From CAVTWH01 sp963850915 (GTDB lineage: Bacteria > Actinomycetota > Actinomycetes > Mycobacteriales > Micromonosporaceae), in the NCBI GenBank assembly GCA_963850915.1, contig CAWKND010000009.1:1-64000 (forward strand): a stretch of 64,000 bases of DNA, written 5' to 3'. Position 1 is the stretch's first letter. Every line of letters starts with the position of its first letter. The position numbers and the translations under genes were made by a program. This document shows positions 48,314 through 58,258 of the stretch, piece by piece. The notes under the pieces were generated by a model that saw only the letters and a program-made list of their open reading frames with translations, searched no databases and was not told the origin of the DNA.

Positions 48314-51247
48314 CGCGTCGCGACCGCAGTCGGGCCAGTGCCGCACGGCGCTGGCCGGGATCCGGCTCGGGCAGCTGCCCGGTGTCCTCGGGTGTGGCGG
48401 CGGACTCCAGGAACGCGGCCAGTTGGCGGATGGTGGGCTGGTCGAACATGTCCGCGATGGCGATCTCCCTGCCCAGCTCCTCACGTAGTCGGCTGTTCAT
48501 TTTGACCAGGGAGAACGAGGTACCGCCCAGGTCGAAGAAGCTGGTGTCCAGGCTCGGCTCCGGGATTCCCAGCACTTCGCTCCAGACCCGGCTGACCAGT
48601 CGCTGCACAGTTGTCATTCGCTGGTCGCCGCCGCCGCCGGTGGGCCGCACGGGTGGTAGGCGCCGCACCTCGACCTTGCCGCTGGGCCCCAACGGGAGTT
48701 CCCGCAGCGCGACCAGCTGGTGGGGTACCGCGTACCACGGCAGCGTCCCGGCCAGTTGTGCGCGGATCCCGGCGAGGTCACAGCCCGGATCGGCCACCAC
48801 GTACCCGACGAGGGTCTGTTCACCGGAGGGCGTGCGGGCTCGGATGACGACCGCGTCGCTGATGTCTGTGCACTCCCGCAGCCGGTGCTCGATTTCGGCC
48901 GGTTCGATCCGGAAGCCGTGCAGCTTGATCTGCCGGTCGAGGCGGCCGTGGAACAGCAGCCCGCAACTGGCGGTGGCGGTCACCCGGTCGCCGCTGCGGT
49001 ACATGCGGGAGCCGGGTGGCCCGTACGGGTCGGGGAGGAACAGCTCCGCGGTTCGCCTGGGATCGCCGCGGTATCCACGCGCCACGCCGGCACCGCCGAT
49101 GAACAGTTCGCCGGGTACGCCGAGCGCGACTGGCGTGAGCCGGCGGTCCAGGACCATGACGTGGGTACCGGGAATGGGGTGCCCGATCGGGACCGTGGCG
49201 TATCCGTGCGGCGCGTCCTCGACTGTCCAGGTGGTACAGCCGACCACTGTCTCGGTCGGCCCGTACTCGTTCACGATCCGGCAGTCAGGAAAGATCGTCT
49301 GCCACCGCGCTGCCGCATCGGCCGGCAGGCTCTCGCCACCCACGACGACCGAGCGCACGCGTGCCCGGGCCGCGACATCCAGGTCTGCGAGCAGGGTGAG
49401 GTGGGCCGGGGTGAGCTTGAGCAGGCCGACTTCGCCGAGTTCACCCATCGTGTCGAGGAGCCCGTCGAGGCCGTCCTCGGCCGGAGTGATCCTGACCTGG
49501 CCACCGGCGCACAGTGGCGCCAGGAGCGAGGTCACCGACAGGTCGAACAGCGGCAGGGTATGGGAAACGACCACCTCACCGACGCTCAACGGGTAGGCGT
49601 CGACCGTAAAGGCCAGGTAGGCGTCGAGTCCGCGGCGGGTGACCATGACGCCTTTCGGCGCCCCGGTGCTGCCCGAGGTGAACATCGTGTAGGCGAGGCT
49701 GTCCGGATGTGCGGGCAGGGCGTCCATCGGTTCGCCGAGGGCGATCGCGTCGGCGACGCTGATGGCGGCAGGAGCGCTGTTCCCGAGCAGGTTGGCGGGC
49801 TCTCCGTCGTGGAGCACGGTGGTGGCACCGGCCGCGGTCAGCATCTGGCCCAACCGGGCGGTCGGTAATTGTCGGTGCAGCGGCACGTACGCGGCGCCCG
49901 CCGCGTACACGCCGAGCATCGCCGCGACCATCTCGGGGCTCTCGGACAGGAGCAGGCCGACGTGGTCGTCCGGGCCGATGCCGCAGGCCCGCAGGTGGCC
50001 GGCGATGCGCTGGGCGCGGTCGATCAGCTCGGCATAGCTGAGGGCACGGGTAGCTGTGCTGACCGCGGGCGCGTCGGGGGTCTGGGCGGCCCGGCCACGG
50101 ATGCGCTGCCACAGCGTCGGTGCACTGACCGGTCCGGGCGGCGCGGCCGCCGCGACGGTCGGGCACGATCCGCTCGTCGTCGAGGTGGTCTGCCAGGCCT
50201 GCGAGCATCTGTTCGACGGTGCCCAGCAGACCGGCGGCGTCCTCGCCTGCGAGCAGGGACTGTGGGGCCCGCAGGATGAGTTCGACGTCGTCGCCGTCGG
50301 CGACGGTCAGCATCATGGTGCGGGCCAGTGCGGGCAGTTCGGCGCGGTGAGGGTGGCGCCGTCCAGCGCACGTACGCCGGGCACCACCGCAAAGCCGAAC
50401 TCCGGCAAGGCATCCGGAGCCGAATCGGGGGACCAGGCGGCGCGGGGCCGGGTCGGTGGGCGCAGTTGTGCGGCGGCCGCCTGCAGCAGGGCCCGCACGG
50501 TGGTGTCGGCCCGCCGGTCGGGGGTGAACGTCCGGTAGGAGAGGAACTGACCGGGTGCGGCCGCGGGTACCGGGCCGACCTGTCGTCGGTGGCGACCCAG
50601 ATCGCCGGGGCCGGATCGGTCATCTCGCTCAGCAGCAGCCACCAGCAGGCCAGCACGCGGGCCGCGACCGGCACGTCGACCGCCGCCGACGCGGCGGGTG
50701 GTAGCGAGCGGGCAATCGTGCGCCGGTGGCTGGTCGGCGGCTCGTCGCCCGGCGGGCCGCCGCGCAGCAGCGGCAGCGACGCGCCCGTACCGGCAACCCG
50801 GCCGGTCGGTACGGTGGGTAGCCGGTCCTGCCACAGTGCGTACTTCAGCATCGGCTCAACGGTGTGGTCCGCGGCGGAACCGCCGGCGAGTTGGGCGACG
50901 AGGGCCTGCTGGAGCAGCCGCATGGTGGGCGCGTCGAACAAGTGCGCGGGCGCGCTGAAGTGGACCCGGCTGCCGCTACCGTCCGGGATCGCCTCGGCCC
51001 GCAGGCCGTCCCGGGCGACATGTGCGGCGACGACGAGCACAGCCCCGTGGCGTGGGTCGTGTCCGGGGCTCAGCCGAAACAGCGGTGATGCCTGAATCAG
51101 CGTCTCAAGGGCGTCGGTGGTGGTCTCCAGCGGTGTTGGCAGCAGCACATCGGCGCGGATTCGGCCTGCCTCGCCAGCCGGCAGGCGCCTTCCCCACCAC
51201 TCCTGCCAGGGCGAGACACGAAACGAGCCGCCGTTCGCGGCGGTCAA
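48303..51247 (-). CDS. NRPS C-A(Asn)-PCP, three frame breaks in the C domain
   Basis: Begins TTG at 51247 (TTGA overlap with the mbtH-like gene). C domain about 1-360, with AHVARDG near 75 keeping the second His and Asp-Gly. It changes frame near 50565 and 50338 (one base missing each) and near 50160 (one extra base), yet each segment reads as C-domain or linker sequence. A domain about 370-850 (FTSGSTGAPKG near 530; pocket D-L-T-K-V-G-E-V-G, nine of ten like the published Asn code with the A10 Lys); PCP near 910 (GGTSFS). As given, only the A-PCP part from about 50120 is open. MbtH-dependent A domains are often coded next to mbtH, as here. Confidence 0.85.
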
Positions 51248-51486
51248 CTGATGGACTCTTCGTCCTCGCGCGGCAATTCGTGCGCGCCGGCCAGTGCCTC
51301 ACGCAGAGAGCGTGGGCGCATGTCCGTCCACACCTTCTCGATGTGGTCCAGACAGGTGTCACGGCTTCCCTCGACCCCGACCGCCGCCCATCCCGAGGGC
51401 GGCTGACGGTCTGCCAGCCAGATCGAATACTGGTCCTCATCATTGATGACGACGAGGTACGTTCGGTCATCGACCGCATCTGACAT
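51244..51486 (-). CDS. MbtH-like protein
   Basis: 80 residues from the ATG at 51486, chosen because GGAGGTGA lies six bases upstream; an in-frame start at 51525 adds 13 residues not found in the family. It has the MbtH signature: YLVVINDEDQYSIWL, PSGW, and the C-terminal WTDMRPRSLR. MbtH proteins bind NRPS adenylation domains and are needed for their folding or activity. Its stop overlaps the start of the Asn-loading NRPS. It probably serves several A domains of the operon. Confidence 0.95.
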   Translation of the reverse strand: MSDAVDDRTYLVVINDEDQYSIWLADRQPPSGWAAVGVEGSRDTCLDHIEKVWTDMRPRSLREALAGAHELPREDEESIS

Positions 51487-51550
51487 CTGGATCACCTCCC
51501 CGGGCCAGAACAGTAGGTTGGTCATAAGTAGGTGTCAACAGATCGATGTC

Positions 51551-53074
51551 TCAGCTGCGTCGACGACCCGCGGCGATGCGCGCGAGACGCTCCTGCGCGG
51601 TGACCGGGTGGACTGGCGGCTGGTCGGCCACGCTCGCCGCCCGGGCGAGGACATCGCGCAGCGGCTCCGTCGGGGACGGTGGATGTTCGTGCAGCCGCCG
51701 TAGGGCGTCGACGAACCGGGCCGCGAACGCGGCATCGACGGTCGAGATCCGCGTGTCGACGGTGAACTCAAGGGCGTCGTCGTCCGTGAACACTCCCACG
51801 CGCAGGTCGTGCCGTGCCCGCCCGGTCGGCATCGGGAACGGGCGCACGCTCAGACCGGGTAGCTGAGGTAGGGCAGAGTCCGGGTACAACACCAGCCACA
51901 GGAGGTGTCCACCAGCCACGGACTGCGCCCGCGTGCCGACGATCTCCTGGTACGGGACGTCCTGCACCCCCCACGCCTCGTCGAGATCTTCTGCCACCTG
52001 GCGGACGAGGTCGCCGAAGGTGTCGGCGCTGCGAACGGCCGCCCGGACCACGGCCGTGGTGGCGTAGTAGCCGATGGACTGCCACTCCCCTGGGGTATGC
52101 CGCCCGAATCCGGGGGTTCCGACGAGCAGGTCCGCCGGTCCACCGGCGGCGGTCGTCGCGCACCCGCAGGCCGCCAACTCGAGGGCCAACCGGCCGGCCC
52201 GGGTGTCCTTGCGCAGCCCCGCCCACCCGGCCGCCGCCGGCGCCGGGAGCCGGAACGCGGCCGATCGTGCCGGCCACGCGGACCTCGGATCTACCGCACC
52301 CTCGGGCGCCGGCAGCACGGTGGGGGGCACGCCGGCCAGGGCGGCGCGGCGGCGGTCCACCCGCTCGCCCAGCGACGGCGTGGCCCGCCAGTCACGCTCG
52401 GCGGTCGGTGGCGGTCCGGCAACGACCGGCTGGGCCGGATCGGCGTAGTGGCGCAGCACCTGTTCACCGAAGATGCGCAGCGACTGGTCGTCGGCCACCA
52501 GATGGTGCACGGTCACCAGCAGGACGTGCCGATCCGGGCCGACCGCGATCAGGACAACCCGCAGCAGCGCCCCGCCGGTCAGGTCGAAGGGCGCTTCGAC
52601 CAACTCGTCGAGGATCTGCTGCAGCAGTTCGTCCGACGCTCCAGGGGCATCGAGTACCGGAACATCGAGGTCTGTCGACTCGTCGGCGAGCAGTACCGGC
52701 AGCCCGCCTCGAACGTGGATCCGGGACCTCAGCAACGGGTGGGCGGCGACGACGGCGCGTGCGGCGGCTGCGAACCTGGCCCTGTCCAGGACACCATCGA
52801 GCCGGAATGCGCCGCTGAGGTGGTATCCGACGCTGGAACCGAAACGCCGGTCGATCAACCAGATCTGCAGTTGACGCCCGGTCAACGCGAACTCGGTCGG
52901 GGCGGCGCTGAGCAGCCGTAGCACCTCGTCCCGGCACTCGGCCAGTTGTGCACGCAGATCCTCGGTGAGAGCGCCGGCCGGTGCCCGGAATGCCAGCCGC
53001 CCGTCGTCGACTCGCAGGTGGACTCCGCGCCGGGCCAGTTCGGCGACGAGATGGGCCGCTTGCGCTGTGCTCAC
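51551..53074 (-). CDS. NRPS docking domain plus condensation domain (TubC_N-C)
   Basis: 507 residues, GTG start in a GTGA overlap. Residues 5-55 are a TubC-type N-terminal docking domain (VAELARRGVHLRVDDGRL, then a second helix ending EVLRLL), which binds the C-terminal tail of a partner protein. The remainder is a C domain; HHLVADD near 192 keeps both His and the Asp but has Asp in place of the usual Gly. The natural upstream partner is the Cys module coded just before it. No A or carrier domain is present, so it acts on carriers of other proteins. A 64-base gap with a strong ribosome site separates it from the mbtH-like gene. Confidence 0.88.
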   Translation of the reverse strand: MSTAQAAHLVAELARRGVHLRVDDGRLAFRAPAGALTEDLRAQLAECRDEVLRLLSAAPTEFALTGRQLQIWLIDRRFGSSVGYHLSGAFRLDGVLDRARFAAAARAVVAAHPLLRSRIHVRGGLPVLLADESTDLDVPVLDAPGASDELLQQILDELVEAPFDLTGGALLRVVLIAVGPDRHVLLVTVHHLVADDQSLRIFGEQVLRHYADPAQPVVAGPPPTAERDWRATPSLGERVDRRRAALAGVPPTVLPAPEGAVDPRSAWPARSAAFRLPAPAAAGWAGLRKDTRAGRLALELAACGCATTAAGGPADLLVGTPGFGRHTPGEWQSIGYYATTAVVRAAVRSADTFGDLVRQVAEDLDEAWGVQDVPYQEIVGTRAQSVAGGHLLWLVLYPDSALPQLPGLSVRPFPMPTGRARHDLRVGVFTDDDALEFTVDTRISTVDAAFAARFVDALRRLHEHPPSPTEPLRDVLARAASVADQPPVHPVTAQERLARIAAGRRRS

Positions 53075-56000
53075 ACGAATCCGTCCTCGACGTCCCCGCC
53101 CCCGTCCACCGCGGCCCCGATGAGCACGGTGGCCACCAGGTCGGTACGGGCCGCAAGGCCAAGCGCTGTGGTCACCTCACCGTCGGTGAAGCTGCCGATC
53201 TGGCACAGTCCGATCCCCAGTTGGCCGGCGCCCTGGCGCAGGAGCATCGCCATCGAACCGGCCTCCAGGGCGGCGTACCGTGCTGTGTCCGGACCGTACT
53301 GCGGGAGCAGCGCTGCGCTGTCCACCGCCAGGTAGAGCGCGGCGCCGGCGCCCTCGGCGATGTGCTGGTTGTCCGGGGCGTACCAGTAGGCGGCGAGGGC
53401 CACGTCGGCGAAGAGCGCGAGCCGGTGCTCTACCGGGTTGTAGAAGTACAGGCCTGGGGCCAGGCCGTCGATCCCGCCGGGACGGGCGTGCACGAAGGTG
53501 CGGACCGCGTAGCTGCCACCGGCGGAGGGGTAGCGGTAACCGGCCGGTGAACCGGTTGCCCGCAGTACTCCCAGCAGTTGCGCCAGTTGCCCGACCGGCA
53601 CGCCGCCGGCGAGTCGGCGGGCGCTGTGATACTCGGTTTTTTCGTCGTCGCCGGTTTCGGTCAGCGCGATGCCCGGCAGGCCGAACAGCGTCATCCGCCG
53701 CGCCACCGCCCGGCGGATGAGCTGCGCGGCGTCGGCCGGGCCACCGACCGACGCGGTCAGGCCACCGTCGCCCAGCCGGCGCAGCAGGTCCTCCTCGAAC
53801 ATATGCTGGACGGCGGCGACGCTCGGAGTGCGCACCAGATCCTCGTGCGCGGGCCGGAAATCGAGCTCCTTCTCCAACCTGTTGGCCAGCCGTACCAGGT
53901 CGATCGAGTCGAGGCCGGCGGCGACCAGATCGGCATCGATGGGCAGCTGAGGGTCGCCGAGCCAGTCGCGAACCCGGCTGAGCAGGTACTCGCCCAGCGG
54001 GGAGTGCTGCTGGCGCACCAGCTGCGCAGCCGGCTGAGCATCGTCTGTGTGCCGGACCAGCTCAGCGAGGCGGCCGCGGTCCATCTTCCCGTTGGCTGTC
54101 AGAGGCAGCTGCTCGACCGCGACGAGGCGCGCCGGGACCAGGTAGGCCGGCATCACCGCGGCAAGCCGCTGGCGCAGCAGTTGCATGTCGGACCCAGCGT
54201 TCTCCGTCACCACGCACGCCACGAGTTGGCGTTGGCCGTCGCGTTCGCCCAGCGCGGCGGCGACCGCGGCACGAACCCCGGGCAGCCGCAGGAGCGCGGC
54301 CTCCACTTCGGCCAGTTCGACGCGGTGGCCCTGGATCTTCACCTGGTCGTCGCGCCGGCCAAGGAACTCCAGGCATCCGTCGCCGTGCCGGCGTACCAGG
54401 TCGCCGGTCCGGTAGAGCCGGCCGAGGTCGGGGTGTTCGACGAACGCTGCCGCGGTCAGCTCCGGTTCCCGGTGGTACCCCTCGGCCAGTCCGGTACCGC
54501 CGATGAACAGCTCGCCCACCGCCGCGACCGGGCGCTCCCGGCCTGCCTCGTCGAGCACGTAGAGCGCCTGGTTGGTGAGCGGAAACCCGTACGGCACGCT
54601 GGACCAGCCGCGATCGGGCTCGGCCGTGTCGTAGGCGACGGACCAGATCGCCGCCTCGGTCGCGCCGCCCAGGCTGATCACCCGGGCTCCGGGAGCGACC
54701 TGCCGGATGCGCTCAGGTAGCCCGAGCGGGATCCAGTCACCGCTGAGCAGCACCAGACGCAGGTCCGGCAGGCTGGCGCGGCGTACCTCGCACACGTCCA
54801 TCAGCAGACCCATCAGCGCGGGCACCGAGTTCCACACCGTTACCCGCTCGTCGAGCATCCGGCTCAGCCATCGGGCCGGATCCTTGCCCGCCTGCCCGGG
54901 ATCGGCACTGACGACGGTGGCACCCGCCGCCAGGGTCCCGAACATGTCCCAGACCGACAGGTCGAAGCCGACAGAGGAGACGGCGAAGACCCGGTCCTGC
55001 GCGTGCAGCCCGTACCGTTCGTTGATGTCGACGATGGTGTTGGCCGCGGCCAGGTGGCTGACCCGCACCCCTTTGGGGACGCCTGTGGAGCCGGAGGTGT
55101 AGATGACGTAGGCGGTGGCGTCCATCGGCACGTCCGGCAGTTCGCCGTCGACCGGCGCGGTCCCGCCTCGCACGTTGAGGACCGGTACCGCGGCGTCCAG
55201 CCAGTCCACCGGGGCGCCCGCCGCCTCCCCGGTGATGAGCGCGGCGATGCCGGCCCGGTGTGCCAGGTTGGCCAGCCGGGTCGGCGGCAGCAGCGAGTCC
55301 AACGGCAGGTAGCCGGCGCCTGCGGCGCACACCGCCAGTACCGCGACCGCGCGGTCCGCACCACCAGCCGCGTGTACCGCGACCAGGTCGCCGGCTCCGA
55401 TTCCGAGAGCGCACAGCCGGTGGGCCACACCGTTCACGGCTGCGTCGAGCTGTCCGTACGTGAGGGTGCCGGTGGCGTCGACGACGGCCGGATGGTTGCC
55501 GTCGGGGCGGGCCCGCAACTGGTGCAGTGGCCGCACCGCAAGCTCGACACAGCGCTGGGTGCCGGCACGCAACGCCGCCACGTCCGGCAACCGGGCCGCG
55601 TCCGTACCTGTCCAGGTGGCCTTGTCCGCCAGCCGTGCCACCAGGTCGGCGAAGGTCGCGAACATCTCGGACACCATGCCCTCGGGGAACGCCCCAGCCA
55701 CCGCGTCCCACCACAGCCAGCATTCACCCGCCGCCTCCGCCACCTGGCAGTCGACGAGAACCTGGGGGGTCTGGGACAGCGCGTAACCTACCCGGCCCAG
55801 CCGGGACATGCCGGCCCGGAAGTCGTCCTGACCGGGGTCCTGGACGTAGGTGAACACCACCGGCATGGCCGCGGGGAGGCCGGTGCGGTGCAGCTCGCGC
55901 AGTATCTCCACGCCGCTGACCGAGCGGTGCTGCAGGTCCTGCCACATCTGCGACTGGAGGGCAGCGGCCAGGTCGGCGAAGGTTCCGGTGGCCGGCAACC

Positions 56001-57000
56001 GTACGGCCAGCAGGCTGATGTCGGTGAAGGGGCCGACCACCCGGTTGATGTCCGGGTGCAGCGGGCGCCGATCGAACAGGGTGAGGTTGAGGGTGAAGTC
56101 CCGGGCAGCCGCCCACCCGCCTATGGTTTCGGCGAAACCGGCCATGACCGCCGAGGCCGCGGAGACGCCATGGTTTCCAGCATTTTCCCGGATCAGTGCC
56201 CACGTGTCCGCAGCTATGCGGGTCTCGAACCGGGCGAATTGGGCTGACCCGGCGAGGTCTGGGCGGCTGGGCAGCTGCGGCGCGGTGGGCAGGGTGGCCA
56301 GCCGCTCCCGCCAGTAGTTCCAGTCGGCGTCCCGGTCCGGGCCCTCTCGCTGGTTGTCGACGTGGGTCACGTAGTCGCGGAAGGTGATCGCGAGGGGGGC
56401 CAGGTCGGAGTCCGGGTGCTCGTACAGGTCCGCGAGCTCGCCGGCGAGGATGCGGAAGCTGAGTGCGTCGGCGATCAGGATGTCGAAGCTGATATGCAGG
56501 CGGGCCGTTCGTGAGCCGGTGTGGGCGGCCCGGATGTCCCACAGCGGCCAGCGGTCGGCGGGCAGTACCTGGTGCGACATCTCGGCCCGGGTGGCGGCCA
56601 GCAGTTGCGCTGCGTCCGGTCCGGTGGCGTCGATGAACGGCAGCCGGTACGGGGCGACGTCGGGCAGAATGCGCTGCCGGCCATCGGCGTCGATCACTGC
56701 GCGCAGCATCGGATGGCGCTGGACGAGTCGGTCGATGGCGGCCTGCAGCCGTGCCGGGTCCAGATTCTCGACGTCGAGTTCAGCGTAGCCGTGGCAGGCG
56801 GTCCCGCTGTCACGCCGCCCGATCCAGTAGGCCTCCTGGAGATCGGTGAGTGCGAAGGGTTGGCTCTGCTCGGCGGCGTTGGCTGTGACGAGGACAGCGC
56901 TCAGCTGACCGGAGTCGTCGCCGGCCTCCCCCAGCCGGGCGACGAGTCGCTCACGCAGCCGCTGGCGGCGATCCATCTCTTGTGGGTCCGGCACTGACAT
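53071..57000 (-). CDS. NRPS Cy-A(Cys)-PCP-oxidase, thiazole-forming module
   Basis: 1309 residues; ATG at 57000 with GGAGGG upstream. Heterocyclisation domain about 45-470: the C3 motif is FDILIAD near 175 (DxxxxD instead of HHxxxDG). A domain about 490-1000: SGSTGVPKG near 634, LGGATEAAIWS as in Cys-activating domains; pocket D-L-W-N-L-S-L-I-W, one change from the published Cys code. PCP Ser in GLDSID near 1031. C-terminal FMN-dependent oxidase of the SagB/nitroreductase type about 1070-1309 (YRYPSAGGSY, GIGLCQIG). Together they cyclise Cys to a thiazoline and oxidise it to a thiazole. It is the first gene of the operon, but its Cy domain needs an acyl donor from another protein. Confidence 0.94.
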   Translation of the reverse strand: MSVPDPQEMDRRQRLRERLVARLGEAGDDSGQLSAVLVTANAAEQSQPFALTDLQEAYWIGRRDSGTACHGYAELDVENLDPARLQAAIDRLVQRHPMLRAVIDADGRQRILPDVAPYRLPFIDATGPDAAQLLAATRAEMSHQVLPADRWPLWDIRAAHTGSRTARLHISFDILIADALSFRILAGELADLYEHPDSDLAPLAITFRDYVTHVDNQREGPDRDADWNYWRERLATLPTAPQLPSRPDLAGSAQFARFETRIAADTWALIRENAGNHGVSAASAVMAGFAETIGGWAAARDFTLNLTLFDRRPLHPDINRVVGPFTDISLLAVRLPATGTFADLAAALQSQMWQDLQHRSVSGVEILRELHRTGLPAAMPVVFTYVQDPGQDDFRAGMSRLGRVGYALSQTPQVLVDCQVAEAAGECWLWWDAVAGAFPEGMVSEMFATFADLVARLADKATWTGTDAARLPDVAALRAGTQRCVELAVRPLHQLRARPDGNHPAVVDATGTLTYGQLDAAVNGVAHRLCALGIGAGDLVAVHAAGGADRAVAVLAVCAAGAGYLPLDSLLPPTRLANLAHRAGIAALITGEAAGAPVDWLDAAVPVLNVRGGTAPVDGELPDVPMDATAYVIYTSGSTGVPKGVRVSHLAAANTIVDINERYGLHAQDRVFAVSSVGFDLSVWDMFGTLAAGATVVSADPGQAGKDPARWLSRMLDERVTVWNSVPALMGLLMDVCEVRRASLPDLRLVLLSGDWIPLGLPERIRQVAPGARVISLGGATEAAIWSVAYDTAEPDRGWSSVPYGFPLTNQALYVLDEAGRERPVAAVGELFIGGTGLAEGYHREPELTAAAFVEHPDLGRLYRTGDLVRRHGDGCLEFLGRRDDQVKIQGHRVELAEVEAALLRLPGVRAAVAAALGERDGQRQLVACVVTENAGSDMQLLRQRLAAVMPAYLVPARLVAVEQLPLTANGKMDRGRLAELVRHTDDAQPAAQLVRQQHSPLGEYLLSRVRDWLGDPQLPIDADLVAAGLDSIDLVRLANRLEKELDFRPAHEDLVRTPSVAAVQHMFEEDLLRRLGDGGLTASVGGPADAAQLIRRAVARRMTLFGLPGIALTETGDDEKTEYHSARRLAGGVPVGQLAQLLGVLRATGSPAGYRYPSAGGSYAVRTFVHARPGGIDGLAPGLYFYNPVEHRLALFADVALAAYWYAPDNQHIAEGAGAALYLAVDSAALLPQYGPDTARYAALEAGSMAMLLRQGAGQLGIGLCQIGSFTDGEVTTALGLAARTDLVATVLIGAAVDGGGDVEDGFV

Positions 57001-57124
57001 CCGTGGATTCCCTCCGAACCTCGTGCGACTATGATGCCTTGGGCATGATCACAGATCCATTCATCTTCGCCAACCCCCGCCTGCTCGGCACAGCGCGTTG
57101 GATGTCACTGTGACGAGGGCAGAT
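57001..57124. promoter_or_regulatory. Divergent promoter region between the NRPS operon and the NO synthase gene
   Basis: Only 124 bases separate the two divergent starts, so promoters for the roughly 41-kb leftward operon and for the rightward gene must lie here or in the coding ends. A TATGAT, five of six like a -10 box, lies at 57032-57037 on the plus strand, about 88 bases before the NO synthase ATG; no convincing -35 was seen. No clear operator palindrome was found. Confidence 0.4.
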
Positions 57125-58258
57125 ATGCCTCCGCAGGGGTCCTGGGACGGCGATGAGATCCACAGCTTCTTCCGGGACGGCGCCGAGCACGCCGGTGCGG
57201 GGTTTGCCGCCCCGGCACGGGTCGAGACGGTCCTCGCCAGCGTGCGTGCTACCGGCACCTACACCCAGACCATTGAGGAACTCACGGTGGGCGCCCGGCT
57301 GGCTTGGCGCAACAGCGTGCACTGCCTGGGGCGCGCGTCCTGGGCGACACTCTCCGTCCGTGACGCCCGCCAGGCGCACACCGCCGATGAGGTGTTCGAG
57401 GTTTGCGTCGAACACCTGCGCCAGGCGACCAACGGCGGGCGGGTCCGGGCCCTGTTGACCGCGATGGCTCCGGACGAGCCGGACCGTCCCGGTCCACGCC
57501 TGCTCAATCAGCAGTTGGTGCAGTACGCCGGCTATCGCCAGCCCGACGGCCGGGTCGTGGGGGACCCGCTCACCGTCGGGCTCACCGAACTGGCCAGACA
57601 GCTGGGCTGGCCCGGCGGCAACTCCCCCTTCGACGTGCTGCCGCTGCTCGTCGACGCGGGTGACGGAGAGATCCGGTGGTACGAGACACCCCCGGACGCC
57701 GTACTGCAGGTGCCGCTGCGCCATCCCGACCTGCCCTGGTTCTCCAGGCTGGGGCTGCGTTGGTACGCCAATCCGGCCATCTGCAATCAGCGACTGCGCA
57801 TCGGCGGGATCACCTATCCCGCGGCACCGTTCTCGGGTTGGTACACGGCGACCGAGATCGGCGCTCGGAGCCTGTCGGACACCGACCGCTACGACATGCT
57901 GCCGGCCATCGCCGATTGGATGGGGCTCGACCGGCGTAGCTCCCGCGGACTGTGGCGGGACCGGGCACTGCTGGAGCTGGTGACCGCCGTACTGCACTCC
58001 TTCGACGAGGACGGCGTGACGATTGTGGACCACCACTTCGCGGCGGCCTCGTTCGTCCGGCACGAGGCGCGTGAGCGGGCCGCCGGTCGTACCGTGCCAG
58101 CGTGCTGGCGCAGTCTGATGGCGCCGACCGCGGCCTCCACCACGGCCACGTTCGCCCGACACTATGTGGACGAGATCCGACTGCCGAACTTCTTTCCGCA
58201 CGACGCGGCTTCGACGCAGCACTGCGTCACCTCGCGGCCAGCCGATTCACCGCGCTGA
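57125..58258 (+). CDS. nos: Bacterial nitric oxide synthase, oxygenase domain
   Basis: 377 residues from the ATG at 57125, preceded by GAGGG; earlier TTG and GTG codons in frame have weaker sites. The haem-thiolate motif WRNSVHCLGR lies near residue 60 with the Cys ligand. Other NOS oxygenase landmarks are RFDVLPLL-like FDVLPLLVD, WYANPAICNQRL, PFSGWYTATEIG with the Arg-binding Glu, and TIVDHHFAAASF. The length fits bacterial NOS, which lacks the reductase half. The enzyme turns L-Arg into citrulline and NO via N-hydroxyarginine. In thaxtomin and rufomycin clusters NOS feeds a nitrating P450; no P450 is in this window. The gene diverges from the NRPS operon and its end overlaps leuA by 32 bases. 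Confidence 0.93.
   Translation: MPPQGSWDGDEIHSFFRDGAEHAGAGFAAPARVETVLASVRATGTYTQTIEELTVGARLAWRNSVHCLGRASWATLSVRDARQAHTADEVFEVCVEHLRQATNGGRVRALLTAMAPDEPDRPGPRLLNQQLVQYAGYRQPDGRVVGDPLTVGLTELARQLGWPGGNSPFDVLPLLVDAGDGEIRWYETPPDAVLQVPLRHPDLPWFSRLGLRWYANPAICNQRLRIGGITYPAAPFSGWYTATEIGARSLSDTDRYDMLPAIADWMGLDRRSSRGLWRDRALLELVTAVLHSFDEDGVTIVDHHFAAASFVRHEARERAAGRTVPACWRSLMAPTAASTTATFARHYVDEIRLPNFFPHDAASTQHCVTSRPADSPR

Noticed and set aside
15520..57000. Siderophore interpretation (beta-hydroxy-Asp, azole ring, acylase as in pyoverdine)
   Set aside because: Possible, but no siderophore receptor, iron-uptake permease, reductase or iron-responsive operator was seen, and NOS, TrpB-like and GlyRS genes are not explained by it. 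Kept only as an alternative.
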